Source of the DNA: Orychophragmus violaceus | Taxonomy: Eukaryota > Streptophyta > Magnoliopsida > Brassicales > Brassicaceae | Assembly: GCA_030180135.1 (NCBI GenBank) | Contig: CM058238.1 | Span: forward strand, 89,288,619-89,352,618 | DNA length: 64,000 bases | Direction: 5' to 3' | Shown here: piece by piece, positions 59,099-64,000 of the stretch | How the letters are laid out: each line of letters starts with the position of its first letter | Position numbering within the stretch: position 1 is the stretch's first letter | The notes under the pieces: model-generated | Seen by the model: only the letters and a program-made list of their open reading frames with translations | The model's database searches: none | Told to the model about the DNA's origin: nothing | Position numbers and translations under genes: made by a program

Positions 59099-60956
59099 TG
59101 ATAGGGGTCTAGTTTTATCCTATTCTACTGCAAGTGCACAGTCAAGTGATTGTAGTATATAGGGTATCGAATCCACAGAGACTCCGGTTTCGATAGATTA
59201 AGAACGATAGAGATTTAAACTAAGAAGAAAGAAATGTTATGTAAACTAAATAGCAGTGCGAGAAAGTAAATCAATAGCAGGATTGGTTGTGAAAGCAGTT
59301 AATTAAAGGCGCTAAGTCTAGGGTGTTCTCAGAAAATCAGACAAGCAGACAGTTCATTCAGTCAGGATCTAATTAAGCACAGTTCTAGAACTCAAAACAC
59401 GGATATAGAATTAACCAACTATCATTGCGAGAATTCTCTAAGTCTAAGTGCAGCAATCCAAATTCCTTTGCAATTACTAACAGATTAAACCAGCTTTAAT
59501 TCCAAGTTCGATATATTCACAATTAAACTAAACCAAATTCCTTTGCGAGAAGTTTAATTGCTCAACCTAAATAGTTCAGATTCTAAACCACACTTTCGTG
59601 TCGTATTTAGCAACCTAAGATCTAGATTCTAATTGATCAGGTTAGAACTAGCATTAAACGCAATTTAGATCGAAGAACAGATATGTTATGATTCCTTACT
59701 TGAATTAAACAAGTCTAGAAAATCATGAAATCCTTAATGAGAAACCCTAAACCTAACTATGAATCTACTCAGACATAGAAGATGTAAACATAATCAATGA
59801 ATAATTAGATATCATAAAAGAGATTAAAACAAGTAAAGGGGTTCAAAATCTTCTCCAAAATAAAGGTGTAGTACAGGATCAGATCAGCCCCAAAAAGCTC
59901 TAAAAACCCTATGCTCTAAATTATGAATGGTGTATGTAAGCGTCTCTAAAAACTGATCTAAAAACCTAATTCAATAGCTAAAACACGTTTTGGGCTTCTG
60001 TGTAAATATCTAGAACTTCTGGGCTTTTCTGCAATATCAGCATTCTTCATTAAACCGCCGAGTCTGGCCCATTCGCGTAGTGCATCGACCGATGCAGGTG
60101 TGCGTCGATCGATGCAGATCCCAAAACTGGACAGTGAGTTTTCTCTCTCGGACCAAATCTCCAAATCACTCCAATAAACTCCATAATCACCACATTAGCT
60201 CCAAACGTGCGTGTACATAATAAAACCTGTAAAAGACTCTAAAGAAACACAAATAGACTCTAAAACAGACTTATATCATGGCATAAAACCAGTAAAAACC
60301 ATGATATATCAACTCCCCCACACTTAGCCTTTGTTTACCCTAAAGCAAAACAAAGAACTAGAATGGTGAAGAGGTTTGAAAACTCTTTAGAAACTCTTTT
60401 CATCGTTGAAGCAATAACACTCAGATTCCCCATAGTAATCCACATGAAAGATTTCACCTGCAGACATCAAGACCAACATATACTTCCCCCACACTTAGCA
60501 ATTGTCCTAAGTAAACTCCACAATCACATTCACGCATTCAAATTCACCCTACCGACTTCTGCAAGTATTTAAGTGCGGTCTCACCTAAGGAGTATCGATC
60601 AAAGGCACATGGACTCTTACCTTGTCAGCTCTAGACCACCATACTATCTTTCTTTGGTCCCTTTCTTCTCTTTCCCTTCCTTAACAACTGATTTTTTCCC
60701 CACTGGGTATCATTTTTTTTTTATCAGTGTTCTTCCCGTTATGGGGTATACTTTGGACACATTCCATGGATGCACAGGATATGATAGTTGTAGCTACCAC
60801 TCCCAGAGACCACTTCGGAGTTACTAACTCATCCTCAGTTTATTATCTTCTTTTTTTTTTACTTTATGGAAGGGGAGAAGGGAACCAAATAGGACAGGTT
60901 TACAGGCTGTGTCAGAACTAACAAGGGAATCCGACACAAGGTATACCAAGCCCTTA
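59099..60956 (-). mobile_element. Gypsy-3 remnant: 3' LTR and 3' region, inverted
   Basis: On the minus strand an LTR runs from 60311 (TGATATATCATGG) to 59099 (CCCTATCA), 1,213 bp. Just outside it lie the purine tract (plus strand ACTCCCCCACACTTAGCC) and about 640 bp matching, inverted, the Gypsy-1 3' region at 48610-49266. It is cut at 60956 by the next element, so gag and the 5' LTR are not seen. It interrupts the gag start of Gypsy-2. Confidence 0.85.
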
Positions 60957-61839
60957 TGATGAGGACATCAGCTTGGCCGACACTGAGTTGGACGAGCAAG
61001 ACGGACCAGGCTCTACCAAGAAGCTGACCGACCTGTTTCCGACCATGCGAGATGTACCAAGGACGCGCTCGGGACAACGACAAATACATGCCGAGTTCAA
61101 CAATGCCATGGAGCAGCTGATCTCGAGGACAAGCCTAGAAGACATCACGACCCAGCTAGGCCATCTCGACCAAGGACAACCTGTCCTGAACCAGTTGGCC
61201 CGGATGATGATCCACACTGAAGCTAGCGGCCCATTTGATCAGACAACGCCCTGGCCCATACTCCGGACGCACGGACCGACCATGATCTTCTGCATCGAGC
61301 CAGATGATTCTTTGACCGGTCTGCCTCTGGGATAAAGATCATACTCTTTTTCCCTTGTGAAGTTTTGTCCTAAATGGGTTTTCTTCACAAGGTTTTTAAC
61401 GAGGTGATCCGAGGCCCATTCATTAGAGAGTCAGACCGGCCTCCTCTTTTCTTTTGCGACCAGACTTTCCATTTTTGGTCTTTTCTCTATTTCTTTTATG
61501 TCTTTGTTTTCTTTGGTTAATTTTAGATGGCCCATTAGTTTTCCGGTCCATCTTGTAAGTCATAAAACTCTTTTTCTGATTAATGAAAACGCTAAGCAAG
61601 TTTAAACCAAGAAAAAGAAACCTAAAGGCTTTCTCGATCTCTCTCTCTTCGTGTGGCTGCCCCTTAGACGAGCGGATCTCTTGGCTTTTGCTTGCTGCCT
61701 CAGTTATCTCTAGCGTTCTTACAGATTAGTAGTTCATCAATCATCATCCGATCATCCCTTGACGAGAAGAGAGTGCCATCGGCCAGCTTCTCGTTCCATT
61801 CGATCATCACTCATCACGCCTCCATAGTATCTCACATCA
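60957..61839 (+). repeat. Chromovirus-like 5' LTR
   Basis: 883 bp. A frame open from the LTR's first bases ends with TAA at 61335. Such a frame in an LTR edge suggests that pol reads into the 3' LTR (see findings). Confidence 0.8.
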
Positions 61840-61841
61840 TC

Positions 61842-61854
61842 TGGTATCAGAGCC
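61842..61854 (+). other. Primer-binding site (initiator tRNA-Met)
   Basis: TGGTATCAGAGCC directly downstream of the LTR end, separated by two bases. Confidence 0.88.
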
Positions 61855-62526
61855 TTAAAAGCTCCTGACCAACTCGGTTATTTCGCATCCTTAGTCTATT
61901 TTCATTTCGTTTCAGTTTTTGTTTCATTTAAAAATCAAAAAATCAAAAAAAAAGGTTGGCGATAGCGTTAGTTTCTCTGTTGGTTTAGATTATTGAATTG
62001 CTTCCTTGCTGTGTTATTTTGCTTCGTATAATAACTGAAAACCAAAAGGTTGTGTTGTTCATTTGTTTATATTATTCGTGTCTGAAAATTGAAAATCCAA
62101 AAAGAAAGTTATCATTTTATTGCTTCGTAATTCTCATTGGCATATCAATGTTCATTATCTTCTCATCGTTTAAGGTACATTAGGTTTATTGCATTTGGTT
62201 TTAGTTTTAACATTCTTCTTATTGTTCACTGATTTATAATATATATATATATATATATATATAGCTTAAGGTTTGTTGACGGCTGCATCTACTTGATTTA
62301 GATTTGTCTTAGGGTTTTAATTAAACCAAATTGGTTGAGAATCAGTGGTTGGTTCAATTTAAGTGAACATTTCCATTTCTGAAATCGGTTTAATAGTTTC
62401 CATATTTTGCATTTGCCTATTTTATATAAAAAAAAATCGATTGTCTTTGTTTTTTTTTTTTTTGCTATTTCAGTTCTATCTTTTCCCTTGTACGTTTGAT
62501 CTGTTTGTTTAAGTGCGCAGAGAATA
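61855..62526 (+). other. Leader of the chromovirus-like element
   Basis: About 670 bp with no gene, AT-rich, including a (TA)n run at about 62236-62263 and T tracts. Confidence 0.65.
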
Positions 62527-63903
62527 ATGGCTGAAGAATTAAACCAGCAAGGTGTTCCCACTGACCTCACTCAGATCTTAGCTGCTATCCAGACGATCGG
62601 AGCCCGACTGGACCGTTTGGAACGTCCTGGTGGACATCAGCCGCAGCTGGACGAACAACAACCTCGGCCCGGCGCCTTTCAGCCTCGGCCAGGAGAGCAT
62701 CAGCACGGACCAGAGGCGCCACATCTCCAAAACGACCAGCAGCGTCGACCAGTACAGTACCGTGGACGAGTAGAACGACCCGGACGCTTCCAAGACGTCT
62801 GACTGGACGATACGGACGACGATACGGATGAGTTTGAGGACCGACGTCACGGACCTCGGCCTCCATACCAGCGTGATCCTAATCACCGTGGACGCATACG
62901 AGAACAATAGGTACAACGTTCATATCCCAATGATATCAAGCTAAAGCCTCCTACTTTTGCAGGAAAAGTGGACCCGGAGGCATATCTAGACTGGGAGCGG
63001 AGAATGGAGCATATCTTCGACCATTACGGATATCCCGAAGCTAGGAAGATATCTTTAGCAGTGGCCCAGTTCACGGGACATGCACTATCATGGTGGGACC
63101 GGGACGCTGCGGAACGAAGGCGCCATCAGTACGAACCGATCGCTACGTGGACTGACATGAAGTTTCAGTTAAGGCGAAGGTATGTTCCTGCCCATTTCCA
63201 TAGAGATTTTCAGAAACATTTTCGTAAATTGATGCAGGGAACTAAGACGGTTGAAGAGTATTTCGAGGAGTTTGAGCAATTGCGGAATAGGCTTGAGCTC
63301 GACGATTCAGAAGAGACTCTGATGGCCCAGTTCGTGGACGGACTGAACGAGAGGATCGCTAGAAAGGTAGAAATTCACCCTTATCACGATATGCCCGAGT
63401 TGTTGCACTTGTGTATACAGGTTGAGCATCACAACAAGCGCAAGTCCGCGACCACAACCCGGCCTAGGACCAACACGCCTTGGACTGCACCAGCTCCATG
63501 GCCCGTTGACAAAGGTAAGTCGGTTGAGGTCGAGTCCAGGTTCAAGAAGCCGACCATTGAGACGTCTAAGCCCAACCGACCAGACCCAAGTAAGTTTACT
63601 AGTACGTCCCGTTCTAGAGATATCACGTGTTTTAAGTGTCAGGGTAAAGGACATATGTCTCGAAACTGCCCAAACCGGAGAGTCATGATCTTGAACGAAG
63701 CCGGCGAGTACGAGTCTCAGGATGAACATGAGGATGAAGACATGGAGAAACTTGATACAGGGACACCCATAGAGTATCCCGACTCTGGAGAGTTATTGGT
63801 GATCAGGAGAGCTCTCAGTGCACTTGTTGATCCCGAGACGGTTCAGCGCGAGAACATCTTCCACACTCGTTGTACCGTGAACAGCAAGGTATCTTATTAT
63901 TGA
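62527..63903 (+). pseudogene. Chromovirus-like Gag with two in-frame stops
   Basis: One reading frame from ATG 62527 is cut by TGA at 62800-62802 and TAG at 62908-62910. The first piece has MAEELNQQGVPTDLTQILAA and a coiled coil. The second, from about 62911, has the gag core (DPEAYLDWERRMEHIFDHYG, HALSWWDRDAAERRRHQYEP, GTKTVEEYFEEFEQL) and a CCHC knuckle (CFKCQGKGHMSRNC). The frame ends KVSYY stop at 63903, just before protease sequence in another frame. Confidence 0.88.
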
Positions 63904-64000
63904 TGGTGGGTCTTGTACTAACGTGGCCAGCAGGAACATGGTTGATAAGCTCGGTCTGCAAGTCACTAAGCACCCGCAACCGTACCGACTTCGGTGGCTG
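63896..64000 (+). pseudogene. Chromovirus-like protease start, frameshifted and partial
   Basis: Downstream of a frameshift near 63896-63903 the sequence reads IDGGSCTNVASRNMVDKLGL and then QVTKHPQPYRLRWL, the gypsy aspartic protease with DGG in place of DTG/DSG, typical of this plant group. It continues beyond the window, where reverse transcriptase and integrase are expected. Confidence 0.8.

Larger units (their letters stand above)
60957..64000 (+). mobile_element. Chromovirus-like gypsy element, 5' part
   Basis: A 5' LTR (60957-61839, starting TGATGAGG, ending CACATCA) is followed by an initiator tRNA-Met primer site (61842-61854). Leader, gag and the start of protease follow, and the element leaves the window. 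The left TSD would be CCTTA (60952-60956); the right copy lies outside. Gag carries two in-frame stops and the gag/protease junction is frameshifted, so this copy is decayed. Confidence 0.85.

Overview
The window is plant nuclear DNA, almost certainly from a Brassicaceae species. Three host genes on the minus strand read like the Arabidopsis thaliana chromosome 4 run At4g01220 (RGXT4/MGP4 xylosyltransferase), At4g01230 (reticulon RTNLB7) and At4g01240 (SAM-dependent methyltransferase). The first 86 bases carry the start of a fourth minus-strand gene that resembles At4g01210. Gene order therefore looks conserved, but about 26 kb of transposons separate the first two genes, and a second transposon pile fills the window beyond 33 kb. 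Gene identifications rest on remembered family sequence, not on a search.

Layout. 1-632: start codon and 5' leader of the glycosyltransferase. 648-18648: a poly(A)-tailed retroposon (Sadhu-like) bounded by a 15-bp target-site duplication (TSD), split by a complete two-gene Mutator-like element (MULE, 707-5410) and by Copia-A (5756-18084). Copia-A is itself split inside its reverse transcriptase by Copia-B (7240-14293). 18968 to about 26.35 kb: a decayed Helitron on the minus strand, with a second Sadhu-like retroposon (24386-25367) inside it. 26742-32113: the three host genes. 33013-34699: a third Sadhu-like copy split by a CACTA element (33160-34197), then an antisense relative (34740-35510). 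From 35840: an old Athila/Tat-like LTR element (Gypsy-2), split by Gypsy-1 (36020-50481), which is itself split by the intact Copia-C (37626-45370), and also split by Copia-D (50626-57964). Next come a minus-strand LTR remnant (Gypsy-3, 59099-60956) and the 5' end of a chromovirus-like gypsy element (60957-64000+), which runs off the window.

Most element boundaries are set by paired termini plus TSDs read directly: 9 bp for the MULE, 5 bp for five LTR elements, 3 bp for CACTA, and 8 or 15 bp for the retroposons. LTR divergence, counted by eye, agrees with the nesting: Copia-C 0, Copia-B about 3/736, Gypsy-1 about 8/1215, Copia-A and Copia-D about 1.5 %.

The most unusual signal is a family of short CG-rich palindromes, core TCGATCGA or TCGACCGA, flanked by GTG/CAC or GC/GC arms. 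They occur in pairs whose cores are 20-23 bp apart (usually 21, two helical turns). Such pairs lie in LTRs, leaders, a gag coding region and a 3' region of two Copia families and three gypsy elements, but not in Copia-C's LTRs, the MULE, the Helitron, the chromovirus LTR or the host genes. This looks like a shared cis-element acquired by otherwise unrelated retrotransposons.
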